From assembly GCA_965214085.1 (NCBI GenBank), contig OZ243937.1, positions 2,170,001 through 2,234,000 of the forward strand: DNA of 64,000 bases. The letters run 5' to 3'. Positions 24,540 through 33,820 of this stretch are shown here, piece by piece. The notes under the pieces are model-generated. The model did not search any database and had not been told where the DNA came from. It saw only the letters and a list, made by a program, of their open reading frames with translations. Numbering within the stretch: the first letter of the stretch is position 1; each line of letters starts with the position of its first letter. A program made the position numbers and the translations under genes. The DNA comes from UBA6055 sp965214085. Lineage in GTDB: Bacteria > Chloroflexota > Anaerolineae > Aggregatilineales > Phototrophicaceae.

Positions 24540-27215
24540 ATGCCATCTGCATTGGAAACGCTGGTCAAGATCCTCAAGCTGGAGCGCGATCAAGGCGGCA
24601 AGAATACAGCGGTCGTGGGCGGTTTGAGCGCCTACGCCAATAACTGGCAGCCTCAAGCGAGAGAGCAGGCGCGGCGCGCGAAGCATCACATTCTGATTGA
24701 CGAAATCGTCGACTCCTTGACTGCCTATGACAAGATCGACAGCGAAGACGCGCGCATCGACAAAATCAACTATTTGCTGAATCGCGTGACGGACCGGCAG
24801 AAAGCGCCGCCGGCCTACCGGAAGCGCCTGGCCGAATGGGAGAAGAAACTGGGCTCGCGGAAGGACCGGCCTGCGCGGCAGAAGCGCGGCCGCTCTTCGC
24901 ATGAGCGTGTGGATCGGCGGCCGGCGCGTCAGCAGCGTGGCGGCAACAAGCGGAGCTTCCACGCCTACGACAACGCCTCGTATGATGAAGATTTCACCGG
25001 CGGGCCCAGCCAGCCCAAGCTGGACATCCCGCCTTTGCCCAGCTTGAATCGCCCGCCGCGCCAGCCCCGCGCGCAGCTTAGCCTGGAAGAACAACTCGCG
25101 CTGTATCAAGAGCTGGAAGCGCCGACCACGGACATCAGGGGCATCGGCAATACCTACGCGGAGCTGCTGCGGAATCTGGATATCCACACGGTCAGAGACA
25201 TGCTCTACAACTTTCCGCGCGACTTCGTCGACTATACCCGGCTGACCTGTATCAAGGACCTGGCTGCTGGGCAGACGGCCAATGTCATCGCCACCGTTCA
25301 GCGCGCGGGCACGTCGGTCAGCGCCAGCGGACGCATGGATCTGGTCGTATGGGTATCCGATGACACCGCAAGAATGTCCGTTCGTTTCTTCAGCCAGCCC
25401 TTTCTTTCGCAGAAGATCAAGCGGGGCATGCACCTGCTGCTGCGTGGCAAGGTAAGCGAGTTCCAAAGTATGGCCAGCCCGGAATGGGAAGAACTGGATC
25501 TCGACAACTTGCGCAAGATTGGCATCGTGCCGGTATATCGCATGACAAAGGGTTTGCGCCCGCGCATGCTGCGCCGCACGATGAAAGTGCTGACTGCCGA
25601 CTGGGAGAAGAAAATCCCGGATCCCATTCCAGCTTCGGTGCTGGAGCGCGGCGAATTGGCGGATCTGGGCTGGGCGCTGAAGCAGGCGCATTTCCCCGAC
25701 GGCGACGACCACCGGCGACATGCGCGGCGGCGATTGGCATTTGATCATCTGCTTATGCTGCAGTTGGCGTTGCTGGCCAGGCGCCGCGAATGGCAGTCTG
25801 CGCCTGGAACGCCGCTGATAGAAGAAACGGAAATCCTCAAGCGTTTCGCGGCCGAGGTATTCCCCTTCAAATTGACCGACGGACAGAAAAAAGCCATACA
25901 AGAGATTCAACGAGACCTGTCCTTTTCGACGCCGATGAACCGGCTAATCCAGGGCGATGTGGGCTCGGGCAAGACCGCCGTAGCCATCGTAGCTATGGCG
26001 ATCGCCTATTCGAACCACAAGCAGTCGGCTTTGATGGCGCCGACGGGCATCCTGGCCGAGCAGCATTACCGTTCGCTGAGCGCGACTTTCGCCAGGATGA
26101 GCGGACCCGACAAACCGAATATTGCCCTCTTGACCGGCGCGCTGACGGCGGACGAGCGCGAGGCTGTTTATCGCGACATTGCCGACGGCGCCGTTGACAT
26201 TGTCGTGGGAACCCACGCCGTGATCCAAAAAGGCGTCGAGTTCGACGACCTCGCTTTAGCCGTCATCGACGAGCAGCAGCGCTTTGGGGTCGCTCAGCGG
26301 TCGCTGCTGCGCGGCAAAGGCGGCAATCCGCACCTGCTGATCATGACGGCGACGCCCTTGCCGCGCAGCCTGGCGCTGACGTATTACGCCGACCTCGACC
26401 TATCCATCATCGCCGACAAGCCGGCCGGCCGCCGCGACATCGAGACCAAGGTCATCGATCCGGCTGCGCGCGAGCGTCTGAATGGCTTTGTGGTCAGCCA
26501 ATTGGAACAGGGACGGCAAGCGTTTTTTGTCCATCCCCTGGTGGAAAAGTCCGAATCGCTGGACACGGGATCGGCAACCGAAGCCTATGAGCAATTGAGT
26601 CAAGTCTATTATCAATATCGCGTATGCCTTTTGCATGGACGGATGAGCGCGGCGGAGAAAGACGCGCTGATGGCGGACTTCGCGGCGGGCGAATACGATG
26701 TGATGGTGACGACCTCCGTGGCTGAAGTCGGCGTCGATGTGCCAAACGCGAGCGTGATTGTGATTGACGGCGCCAATCGCTTCGGTTTGTCACAGCTCCA
26801 TCAGCTGCGCGGCCGAGTCGGCCGGGGCGAACATCAGTCGTACTGCTTTTTACTGCCGGATAGCTCCGCCGACATAGACATTGACCGCATCCGCGCCTGC
26901 CAAGCCGGCGAATTGGAACGGGACGCGCTGAACATCGCCGAGCAAAGACTGTCAGCCATGGAGGAATCCAACGACGGCTTCGAGTTGGCCGACAGAGATT
27001 GGCAACTGCGAGGCGCGGGCGAACTGCTAGGCACGCGGCAGAGCGGCCATCTGGACTTTAATATGGTAGACCCCGGCAATTCCGAGCTGATTAAAGAGGC
27101 GCAATACGAAGCGCGGACCTTGGTCGAGGAAGACCCCGACCTTCAGCTGCCCGAGCATCATTTGCTGGGGGCCTTTATTCGCCAACTCTACCCAACTGAC
27201 AGCGAACTGAGCTAA
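24540..27215 (+). CDS. recG: ATP-dependent DNA helicase RecG with long N-terminal extension
   Basis: Remodels stalled replication forks and Holliday junctions. At 891 residues it is about 200 longer than E. coli RecG; the extra part is an N-terminal region (about 1-180) that ends in an Arg/Lys/Gly-rich low-complexity stretch. Then come the wedge/OB domain (IRGIGNTYAELLRNL onward), helicase Walker A GDVGSGKT, motif II DEQQRFGV (DEQH in most RecG), TATPLPRSLALTYY, and the C-terminal QLRGRVGRGEHQSYC and RGAGELLGTRQSG motifs. Three bases separate it from the DegV gene, so it ends the rpe-fakA run. Confidence 0.95.
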   Translation: MPSALETLVKILKLERDQGGKNTAVVGGLSAYANNWQPQAREQARRAKHHILIDEIVDSLTAYDKIDSEDARIDKINYLLNRVTDRQKAPPAYRKRLAEWEKKLGSRKDRPARQKRGRSSHERVDRRPARQQRGGNKRSFHAYDNASYDEDFTGGPSQPKLDIPPLPSLNRPPRQPRAQLSLEEQLALYQELEAPTTDIRGIGNTYAELLRNLDIHTVRDMLYNFPRDFVDYTRLTCIKDLAAGQTANVIATVQRAGTSVSASGRMDLVVWVSDDTARMSVRFFSQPFLSQKIKRGMHLLLRGKVSEFQSMASPEWEELDLDNLRKIGIVPVYRMTKGLRPRMLRRTMKVLTADWEKKIPDPIPASVLERGELADLGWALKQAHFPDGDDHRRHARRRLAFDHLLMLQLALLARRREWQSAPGTPLIEETEILKRFAAEVFPFKLTDGQKKAIQEIQRDLSFSTPMNRLIQGDVGSGKTAVAIVAMAIAYSNHKQSALMAPTGILAEQHYRSLSATFARMSGPDKPNIALLTGALTADEREAVYRDIADGAVDIVVGTHAVIQKGVEFDDLALAVIDEQQRFGVAQRSLLRGKGGNPHLLIMTATPLPRSLALTYYADLDLSIIADKPAGRRDIETKVIDPAARERLNGFVVSQLEQGRQAFFVHPLVEKSESLDTGSATEAYEQLSQVYYQYRVCLLHGRMSAAEKDALMADFAAGEYDVMVTTSVAEVGVDVPNASVIVIDGANRFGLSQLHQLRGRVGRGEHQSYCFLLPDSSADIDIDRIRACQAGELERDALNIAEQRLSAMEESNDGFELADRDWQLRGAGELLGTRQSGHLDFNMVDPGNSELIKEAQYEARTLVEEDPDLQLPEHHLLGAFIRQLYPTDSELS

Positions 27216-27260
27216 GCGCGTCGCCATGAGTCTCGGTTCGCAAGCTGGTTTGCTTTATTT

Positions 27261-27290
27261 GGCAACTCTGGGCAATTCTGGGCAATTCTG
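27261..27290. repeat. Short tandem repeat, three copies of a 10-bp unit
   Basis: GGCAACTCTG GGCAATTCTG GGCAATTCTG stands in the recG-coaD gap. Three units only, with no coding role. Confidence 0.7.
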
Positions 27291-27302
27291 CTGGCGTATC
27301 GG

Positions 27303-27332
27303 TTGGCGCGAATTCCCCCGTCCTACTACAAT
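27303..27332 (+). promoter_or_regulatory. Possible sigma-70-like promoter for coaD
   Basis: TTGGCG (27303-27308) and TACAAT (27327-27332) are 18 bases apart, ending 25 bases before the coaD ATG. The -35 box matches four of six consensus bases. Confidence 0.45.
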
Positions 27333-27357
27333 GCGCTGGTAGTGTGGGAGAAACACT

Positions 27358-27849
27358 ATGTCAGGACGAGGAATTGCGCTCTACCCGGCATCACTGGACC
27401 CGATTCATTATGGGCATATCAATGTCGCTGTGCGCGCCTCGCGCTTCTTCGAGAAACTTGTCATTGGCATCTACGCCAATCCCGACAAAAAAGCGCTGTT
27501 GTTTGATGTTGATGAACGCGTGGAATTGGCTCGCGAAGTCTTTAAGAAATACCCGTCTATTTCAGTGGCGAAATATAACGTTCTGACAGTACAATATGCA
27601 GAGTCGGTAGGCGCAATAGCCTTAGTTCGCGGCTTACGAGTATTCGGTGATTTTGAATTTGAGTTTCGCATGGGAATGGCAAACAAGAAGCTGGCGCCGC
27701 AGTTGGAAACCATTATGATTTTGTCGGATGAACAATACATGCACATAAGCTCAAGCACGATTCGCGAAATCGCGCAGCTCGGCGGCGATGTTAGCTCGAT
27801 GACGCCGCCCATCATTTCGGAAGCGTTACGAAAGAAGTATGGTAAGTAG
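27358..27849 (+). CDS. coaD: Phosphopantetheine adenylyltransferase
   Basis: Transfers AMP from ATP to 4'-phosphopantetheine to make dephospho-CoA, the penultimate CoA step. The 163-residue protein has the nucleotidyltransferase motif in YPASLDPIHYGHINVA (T/HxGH site), the RGLRVFGDFEFEF block, and the C-terminal HISSSTIREIAQLGGD motif. The usual FDP is LDP here. GGGAG precedes the ATG. The first ten bases of the downstream frame overlap its end; the coiled-coil gene starts 40 bases later. Confidence 0.94.
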   Translation: MSGRGIALYPASLDPIHYGHINVAVRASRFFEKLVIGIYANPDKKALLFDVDERVELAREVFKKYPSISVAKYNVLTVQYAESVGAIALVRGLRVFGDFEFEFRMGMANKKLAPQLETIMILSDEQYMHISSSTIREIAQLGGDVSSMTPPIISEALRKKYGK

Positions 27850-27889
27850 AATTGCAAGCATTGATACAGTCTCTAACGGGGAGGGGGCG

Positions 27890-28411
27890 ATGGATATTCA
27901 ACACTTGGTAGACCGGATGGAAGACTTGATCGACGAGGGCCGTCACCTATTTGGCACAAAGTACACGATGTTGGATGAAGAGCGGGCTCTGGAGTTAATC
28001 GATCAGATGCGGATTTCGATTCCGGAAGAGATCGAAACGGCAGCGCGCACCATCCAGCAGCGCGACCGCGTCCTGGCGGAAGCCAATGAAGAAGCCGCTC
28101 GCATCGTCCAGCAAGCCAGGCAGCACAGCGAAGATCTGATTGACGAACAAGAGATGGTAACACAGGCAAAGGTCCGCGCTGAATTCGTGATCGAGCAAGC
28201 CAATATCGAAGCGCAGAAAATCACGCAGGAAGCCGACGAATATGTGCTGGTTCAACTCAGCGAGCTTGAGCAGCGTTTTACCCTCACTCTCGATGAAATC
28301 CGCAATGGCATCCAATTGATGCAGTACGAAGAGCCGGCCGCGGTCGAGGTCAATCCAGAGCCAATCAGCATGGAACGGCCTGCGCAGGCGCCTATGGGCA
28401 GCGGCATCTAA
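27890..28411 (+). CDS. Coiled-coil protein, DivIVA/SepIVA-like (function unknown)
   Basis: A 173-residue, acidic, Gln/Glu/Ala-rich protein with no membrane segment. Residues of about 40-145 form a continuous predicted coiled coil (RTIQQRDRVLAEANEEAAR, QAKVRAEFVIEQANIEAQKI), followed by a short Pro-rich tail. The start at 27890 has an excellent GGGGAGGGGG box; the frame is open further up but not conserved in style. Its layout resembles DivIVA-type or ATP synthase b-like scaffold proteins. A role in division or envelope growth is only a guess from the coiled-coil form. Confidence 0.7.
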   Translation: MDIQHLVDRMEDLIDEGRHLFGTKYTMLDEERALELIDQMRISIPEEIETAARTIQQRDRVLAEANEEAARIVQQARQHSEDLIDEQEMVTQAKVRAEFVIEQANIEAQKITQEADEYVLVQLSELEQRFTLTLDEIRNGIQLMQYEEPAAVEVNPEPISMERPAQAPMGSGI

Positions 28412-28533
28412 TACGCCAACCCTAATTTTTCCTCGATAACAGGCATTCTTTGCGGGATGTCTGTTTGTTTTTTCCACATCCGCATAGTAAGTTATCATTC
28501 GCTTTTTAATCTTATCCAATAAATCACTAGCCA

Positions 28534-30888
28534 ATGCGCCTGATCTACATCACCGTTGCCTGGGTGCTGGGCATCAGCCTGGCGCGAGCGCTGCCCGACA
28601 TTGAGACAAGCTACTGGATCGGGGCGCTTGTCGCCTGCGCGCTTCCGTTGGCAGGAACCTGGTCAAAGCAGACTTCTGGGGTAGCGCTGCTGCTGTTGAT
28701 TCTGATGGCGGGCGGCGCGAGGCAGTCGCTCTTGCCGGGCACTAGCGACATCGCCGCATACAACGGCTACAGTGGCACAATTACCGGCGTCGTTGTTGCG
28801 GAACCCCGCTACCGTGAAGATCTTGTCCAGTTGCGCCTGCAAGCCGAGACTGTTTTTGTCAACAGCGAGACCGTTCCGACAAGCGGGTTGGTTCTGGTTG
28901 AAGCCCCGCGCGGAGCAGAAATCGAATACGGCGACCGCGTGAAAGCAACCGGCGCCATGGCTTCTGCCGCCACGGGCGATACCTTCTCCTACGCGGATTA
29001 CCTGGGCCGGCGCGCTGTCTTCACCATCATGCGCGACGCCGGCGCGCAAGTCCTTAGCAAGGGCCATGGCAACCCGGTATCCGCGCGGCTGCTTGAGTTA
29101 AAAGGGATTGTACGACGAGAAATCGCCAGAGCCTTGCCAGAGCCGCAATCGGGCTTGCTGACCGGCATCTTGCTCGGTGACGAAAGCGGCATATCACCTG
29201 AGCTGAAAGATGACTTCACGCGGGTTGGCGCGTCGCACGTCATCGCGATCAGCGGCTTCAATATGGTCATTGTGAGCGCCATTGTCATACGTGTGCTGTC
29301 GAGCTTGTTCGCAGGGAAAAGCGCCGCGGTCACTATCAGCGCGGTCGCAGTCATCGCCGTTTATTCGCTATTTGTCGGGGCCAGCCCCAACATCTTGCGG
29401 GCCGCGCTGATGAGCAGCTTGCTGGTGATCGGCAGTCAACTGAAGCGCCGGACATTTATGCCCGCGTCACTGGCTTTCGCCACCTTACTGCTCTCGTTCG
29501 GCGATCCTAATGTGCTGCTTGACATCGGCTTTCAATTGAGCTTCTTTGCCGTGCTGGGGCTCGGCCTCTTTGCCGATCCCATGTCGCAGCGTTTCGCCGC
29601 GCTGCTGGATCGGCATTTGCCCGGCAAGCTGTCCTCGCTACTGCAAAGTTTTCTCAACGAGCCGCTGATCGTTTCCGTCGCCGCTCAAGTCGCCACCTTG
29701 CCGCTCGTCATTCTGTACTTCGGGCGCTTGTCGCTTGTGGCTCTGCCCGTCAATATGCTCATCGTTCCGGTACAATCGGCAGTGTTGTTGCTGGGCTTGG
29801 CGGCAACCGTTTTTAGCGTCTTCGCGCCGGCGCTGGGCTTGCTGTTATTCTGGGCGGACATGCTCTTTTTGTCCTGGACGATAACGGTTGTGCGCGCCTT
29901 TGCCGGGCTGGAATTCGCCGAAGTGGCGATCTCCCTGGACGGGCGCATCATTCAAAGTTGCTATATTTTGCTGATAGGAGGGGCTATGGTACAGGCCGCG
30001 CGACCGCCACTCTGGCAACGTTTCGAGCGATTTGTTCGGCGTAACAGCGTTGTTTTTGCAGCCGGCGCCGCGTCCTGTACATTGCTGGCGCTGATGTTGG
30101 CTGTCCTGGGGAGCCGCCCTGACAGCAAGCTGCACCTCTGGCTGCTCGATGTCGGCCACAGCAATGCGGCGCTCATGCAGACGCCGGGCGGCGCGCAGGT
30201 CCTGGTTGACGGCGGCCGCTATCCCGCGCGACTGCTGACTGCCATAGGCGATCGCCTGCCCTTCTACGACCGCGAGCTGGAAATCCTGGTAATCACGCAT
30301 CCCGACGAGTGGGACATTGCCGCGCTGGAAACTGTGCTTGATCGCTATGATATCGGCACGGCGCTCTATCACGGCCAGGATAATTCCAATGAAACATTCA
30401 ACCGGATTATGGAGCGACTGCGGCTATCCGATACGCCGCTGGTGGAGGCGCGCGCCGGCTATCGACTGGCATTTGACGACGGCGTCACGATAGAAGTGCT
30501 GCACCCGCAGCGAAAGCCCCGCATCACGGACAAGCTCAACGACCATGCGCTGGCGCTGCGGGTGACCTTCGGTGATGCGTCCTTTCTGCTGACCTCCGAC
30601 CTCAGCGCCGCGGGACAGCGCGAGATGCTCGCTGCCGGCATCTCACCGGTTGCCGCTGTCATGCAGATCCCGCAGCATGGCGCCACCCGCGCGTTAGACG
30701 ATGAGTTTCTTGAGCAGGCAAAGCCGCAAGTCGCCCTGCTGCAGAGTGATAGCGCCAATCGACGCGGTGATCCCGACCCGGATACGCTCTATCTGTTCGA
30801 CGAATTGAACCTGTTTCGTACCGATGAACTCGGCACGATCCATCTGTACACAGACGGCGAAACTCTGTACGTAGCGGGGGACGAATAG
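28534..30888 (+). CDS. comEC: ComEC/Rec2 family DNA-uptake channel with degenerate metallo-beta-lactamase domain
   Basis: Predicted channel that moves single-stranded DNA across the inner membrane during natural transformation. The 784-residue protein has an N-terminal DUF4131-type region with helices, a soluble OB-like segment, the competence domain with GASHVIAISGFNMVIVSA and FVGASPNILRAALMS, and a C-terminal lactamase-like domain starting LLDVGHSNAAL. In that domain the metal motif is THPDEWDIAAL rather than HxHxDHxGG, so a nuclease activity is doubtful. IPQHGATRALDD retains one His. No other com gene is in the window. Confidence 0.88.
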   Translation: MRLIYITVAWVLGISLARALPDIETSYWIGALVACALPLAGTWSKQTSGVALLLLILMAGGARQSLLPGTSDIAAYNGYSGTITGVVVAEPRYREDLVQLRLQAETVFVNSETVPTSGLVLVEAPRGAEIEYGDRVKATGAMASAATGDTFSYADYLGRRAVFTIMRDAGAQVLSKGHGNPVSARLLELKGIVRREIARALPEPQSGLLTGILLGDESGISPELKDDFTRVGASHVIAISGFNMVIVSAIVIRVLSSLFAGKSAAVTISAVAVIAVYSLFVGASPNILRAALMSSLLVIGSQLKRRTFMPASLAFATLLLSFGDPNVLLDIGFQLSFFAVLGLGLFADPMSQRFAALLDRHLPGKLSSLLQSFLNEPLIVSVAAQVATLPLVILYFGRLSLVALPVNMLIVPVQSAVLLLGLAATVFSVFAPALGLLLFWADMLFLSWTITVVRAFAGLEFAEVAISLDGRIIQSCYILLIGGAMVQAARPPLWQRFERFVRRNSVVFAAGAASCTLLALMLAVLGSRPDSKLHLWLLDVGHSNAALMQTPGGAQVLVDGGRYPARLLTAIGDRLPFYDRELEILVITHPDEWDIAALETVLDRYDIGTALYHGQDNSNETFNRIMERLRLSDTPLVEARAGYRLAFDDGVTIEVLHPQRKPRITDKLNDHALALRVTFGDASFLLTSDLSAAGQREMLAAGISPVAAVMQIPQHGATRALDDEFLEQAKPQVALLQSDSANRRGDPDPDTLYLFDELNLFRTDELGTIHLYTDGETLYVAGDE

Positions 30889-30999
30889 AAGTCCTAAGCG
30901 TTACGCTGCTTGCGTAGCGTCACACAGGGGTTTAATCGCAGCCGGTCGCAAGTCGCGACCTGGACTACGCAAAAATCTTGCCTGAAGCTGCATGCGCGA

Positions 31000-31023
31000 G
31001 GGCGAGCCAAGGCTCGCCCCTAC
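31000..31023. repeat. REP-like palindrome with CCTAC tail
   Basis: GGGCGAGCC-AA-GGCTCGCCC followed by CTAC. The same palindrome recurs at 2063-2086 and, with a slightly larger loop, at 32294-32317. It lies between two convergent genes and could form a nine-base-pair hairpin. Confidence 0.65.
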
Positions 31024-31060
31024 GGATGGCGATGTGAAGGAGTCTGCTCGCGTGTAATCG

Positions 31061-32263
31061 CTAGTAGCGAATGTCGACATGCCTGCGGGAAGCCGCCGAT
31101 TCCAAAATCGCGTCGCAGATGACTGCATTGCGATAGCCGTCCACGAAAGTTGCGCCATAGGGATCGACATCGTTGTCGTTGACGATGGCGTCGAAGAAGT
31201 GATGGAATTCGTGTACGAAGCTGTGCTCCCAGCCGATGATATGACCGTGGGGCCACCAGTTTTCCCAGTAGGGATGGTGCGCTTCGGTGACGAGCACATT
31301 GTGGAAACCCTGCGTGGTATCGGGGTTCTCGCCTTTCCAGAAGACGTTCAGCTCGTTCATGCGCTCCAGGTTGAAATGGATGGAGCCGTTCTCGGCATTA
31401 ATCTCGAAGGAGTTGAAATTCTTGCGGCCCTGGGCGAAACGCGTCGCTTCGACGGTCCCCAGCGCCCCGCCCTCAAAGTCGAGCAGCGCCACGAAGCCAT
31501 CGTCGACATCGGATTTGACCATGCCGCCGGCGCCATCGGGCCGCTCGGTGATCCAGGTTTGCGCCAAGCCGGATACCGCTTTGGGCTCGCCCACCAGGAA
31601 GCGGGCCAGGTCGATGATATGCGCGCCGAGATCACCCAGAGCGCCGCTGCCGGCTGGTCCTTTCTGGAAGCGCCAGGTCGTCTCCATGGCGCGGTCCATG
31701 CCCCATTCTTGCAGATAAACGGCGCGCCAATGATAAATCTGCCCCAGCTTGCCGCTTTCAATCAGCTTGCGCGCCTGCTGCACGGCCGGCACAAAGCGAT
31801 AATTGAAGGCGACCATGTGCTTGACGCCGGCTTTTTCGACCGCGTCCAGCATGGTCTTTGATTCTTCGGCGCTGCGAGCCAGCGGCTTCTCACAGAAGAC
31901 GTGTTTGCCCGCTTGGGCCGCGGCGATGCAGGGCTCGGCATGGGCATCATTGGGTCCGCCGTTGTCGAGCACATCGACCGCGTCATTAGCCAGCATATCG
32001 CGCCAGTCGGTATAGGCCTTCTCGTAGCCGTAGCGCTGCGCGGCGGCAGTGACGGCATCTTGGTTGCGCCCGGCAATGCCCACCAGGCGGGGGATGGCCA
32101 CGGGCGGGTACATCATGTAAGGAATCTTTTTGAAGGCGTTGGTATGCGCTTTGCCCATGAAGGCATAGCCCACCATGCCGATGCCGATCTCGGGCGCTTC
32201 GGCGTCGCTGGCCTCAGCCGCCATGCTGGTAAATGTGCTGCTTACTTGTTTCTCGTCAGCCAT
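31061..32263 (-). CDS. Gfo/Idh/MocA family oxidoreductase
   Basis: NAD(P)-dependent dehydrogenase of sugars, inositols or related polyols. The 400-residue protein has a short variable N-terminus, the Rossmann motif GIGMVGYAFMGKAHTNA (about residues 28-44), the catalytic-site HVFCEKPLARS motif with its Lys, and the C-terminal GFO_IDH_MocA domain with GALGDLGAHIIDLARFLVGEP. It follows a sugar-isomerase-like gene on the same strand after 120 bases and is divergent from the amidohydrolase/sugar transporter cluster, which suggests a shared carbohydrate pathway. Substrate unknown. Confidence 0.91.
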   Translation of the reverse strand: MADEKQVSSTFTSMAAEASDAEAPEIGIGMVGYAFMGKAHTNAFKKIPYMMYPPVAIPRLVGIAGRNQDAVTAAAQRYGYEKAYTDWRDMLANDAVDVLDNGGPNDAHAEPCIAAAQAGKHVFCEKPLARSAEESKTMLDAVEKAGVKHMVAFNYRFVPAVQQARKLIESGKLGQIYHWRAVYLQEWGMDRAMETTWRFQKGPAGSGALGDLGAHIIDLARFLVGEPKAVSGLAQTWITERPDGAGGMVKSDVDDGFVALLDFEGGALGTVEATRFAQGRKNFNSFEINAENGSIHFNLERMNELNVFWKGENPDTTQGFHNVLVTEAHHPYWENWWPHGHIIGWEHSFVHEFHHFFDAIVNDNDVDPYGATFVDGYRNAVICDAILESAASRRHVDIRY

Positions 32264-32293
32264 TGTTTATCTCCTGAATCATTATGCAAGTGC

Positions 32294-32317
32294 GGGCGAG
32301 CCAGTGGCTCGCCCCTA
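32294..32317. repeat. REP-like palindrome between isomerase and oxidoreductase genes
   Basis: GGGCGAGCC-AGT-GGCTCGCCCC followed by TAC. It lies in the 120-base gap between two co-oriented genes and could act as an intercistronic hairpin. Confidence 0.65.
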
Positions 32318-32383
32318 CAACACCATCAGAGGGGTCAGGCGGCGCAGTCAGAGCCAAGCCTGGCGCGCGCCCCGGATTACTGT

Positions 32384-33385
32384 TTATTCGTCGGCGAAGG
32401 CGGCGTCGAAGGCGAGCGCTGAGGACGGGAAGTCGCTGGCTTTGACCCATTCAGCCGATTCGGTCGCGCCAAATTCACGATCCATGCCGCTGTCTTCCCA
32501 CTCGACCGACAAAGGACCCTGATAGCCGGCGCGATTCAAGGCGCGGATCATCGAGTCGATGTCCAGATCGCCATGGCCCGGCGAGACGAAATCCCAACCG
32601 CGGCGGGAATCGCCAAAGTTCAAGTGCGAGCCGAGGATGCTGCTGACATTATCCAGCGTCACTTTCGAGTCTTTGACGTGGACGTGGAAGATGCGGTCGG
32701 CAAAGCGGTCGATGAATTTCACCGGATCGAGCAGTTGGTGGATGAAGTGGCTGGGATCGTAATTGAAACCGAAAGACGGATGCTGATCCAGCGCTTCCAG
32801 CGTCTTCTCCGCCGTGTAGATGTCGTAGGCGATTTCGCTAGGGTGGGCTTCCAGGGCGAACTTGACGTCTTCGGCGGCAAATGCGTCCAGCACAGGCGTC
32901 CAGCGCTCGGCGAATTCCTGATAGCCGGCGTCGATCATTTCGTCCGATGTGGGCGGGAAGCGGTAGATCATGTGCCAGACCGGGCTGCCGGTGAAGCCGT
33001 TGACCACATCGACGCCGAAGGCTTTGGCGGCGCGCGCGGTGTCGATCATCTCCTGGGCGCAGCGTTCGCGCACGCCATCGTCATCGCCATCGCCCCAGAG
33101 GCGGTCGGGCAAGATGGCGCGATGCCGCTCGTCGATGAAGGCTTCCGCCACGCATTGGCCCACCAGGTGATTGCTGATGGAGAAGTACTGCAAGCCGTGC
33201 TGCTCGAGCACATCGTGGCGCGAGCGGATGTAGGCGTCGCTTTCCAGCGCCTTGTCCACTTCGAAGTGATCGCCCCAGCAGGCCAGCTCCAAGCCATCGT
33301 AGCCGAAGCTCTTGGCTTTCTCGGCGATGGTCTCAAAGGGCAGGTCCGCCCACTGTCCGGTAAATAGAGTAACAGGTCTGGGCAT
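32384..33385 (-). CDS. Sugar phosphate isomerase/epimerase-like TIM barrel protein
   Basis: A 333-residue AP-endonuclease-2/xylose isomerase-like TIM barrel, probably acting on a sugar or inositol derivative. Metal-ligand candidates are Glu in ALEAHPSEIAYD, Asp in GFNYDPSHFIHQ, His/Asp in FHVHVKDSK and Glu in LSVEWEDSG. The GYDGLELACWGDHF segment near the N-terminus is typical. It is upstream of the Gfo/Idh/MocA oxidoreductase gene; such pairs are common in inositol and oxidised-sugar catabolism. The reaction cannot be named. Confidence 0.88.
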   Translation of the reverse strand: MPRPVTLFTGQWADLPFETIAEKAKSFGYDGLELACWGDHFEVDKALESDAYIRSRHDVLEQHGLQYFSISNHLVGQCVAEAFIDERHRAILPDRLWGDGDDDGVRERCAQEMIDTARAAKAFGVDVVNGFTGSPVWHMIYRFPPTSDEMIDAGYQEFAERWTPVLDAFAAEDVKFALEAHPSEIAYDIYTAEKTLEALDQHPSFGFNYDPSHFIHQLLDPVKFIDRFADRIFHVHVKDSKVTLDNVSSILGSHLNFGDSRRGWDFVSPGHGDLDIDSMIRALNRAGYQGPLSVEWEDSGMDREFGATESAEWVKASDFPSSALAFDAAFADE

Positions 33386-33479
33386 TTGAGGTTTCCTTTC
33401 AATCGGCCAGTACGGTTTGCATATCGGCTACAAGTATAGCGAGCAAATCGGCGACTTCCAATAGCGCGGCGGTGGGGTG

Positions 33480-33725
33480 CAGGGCAATCGCTTCAAAATA
33501 TTTTAACCACAGAGGCACAGAGCGCACAGAGTTTCGTATCTATTCTTGGCGATTGTCACATCAATCTGGAAATTGTAGGGGCGATTCTGTGCCGCGCGTA
33601 GACACTGCGGGTCAATCGCCCGCAACTTGAAGGTCATATTTCACGGGCGACATGGTAATGTCGCCCCTACATTTTGTAATTTTTCACAGCGAACGACACG
33701 CAATGGTTTTGAAGCGATTGCCCTG
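33480..33725. repeat. Family A inverted-repeat element A4
   Basis: A 246-bp element whose left end CAGGGCAATCGCTTCAAAA is matched perfectly by the inverse of its right end (19 of 19). Contents match A3 and A6: a CACAGAG tract, GTAGGGGCGATT...GGTCAATCGCCCGC, and GGGCGACATGGTAATGTCGCCC. No clear target duplication is seen. It occupies most of the divergent gap 33386-33820 and lies upstream of the amidohydrolase promoter. Confidence 0.85.
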
Positions 33726-33742
33726 GGTCCTTGGCGCCTTAT

Positions 33743-33772
33743 TTGAGATTCGGGCGCGCCATGCGTTATCAT
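33743..33772 (+). promoter_or_regulatory. Possible sigma-70-like promoter for the amidohydrolase gene
   Basis: TTGAGA (33743-33748) and TATCAT (33767-33772) are 18 bases apart, beginning 17 bases after the end of element A4. It would give a short leader of about 40 bases. Confidence 0.45.
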
Positions 33773-33820
33773 CGGTGATATGGTGCAGGCAGCAATCAAT
33801 TGAATATGAGGATGGAGCCA

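Noticed and set aside
31079..33367. Plus-strand frames opposite the oxidoreductase and isomerase genes
   Set aside because: They mirror well-supported minus-strand genes and carry no recognisable domains.
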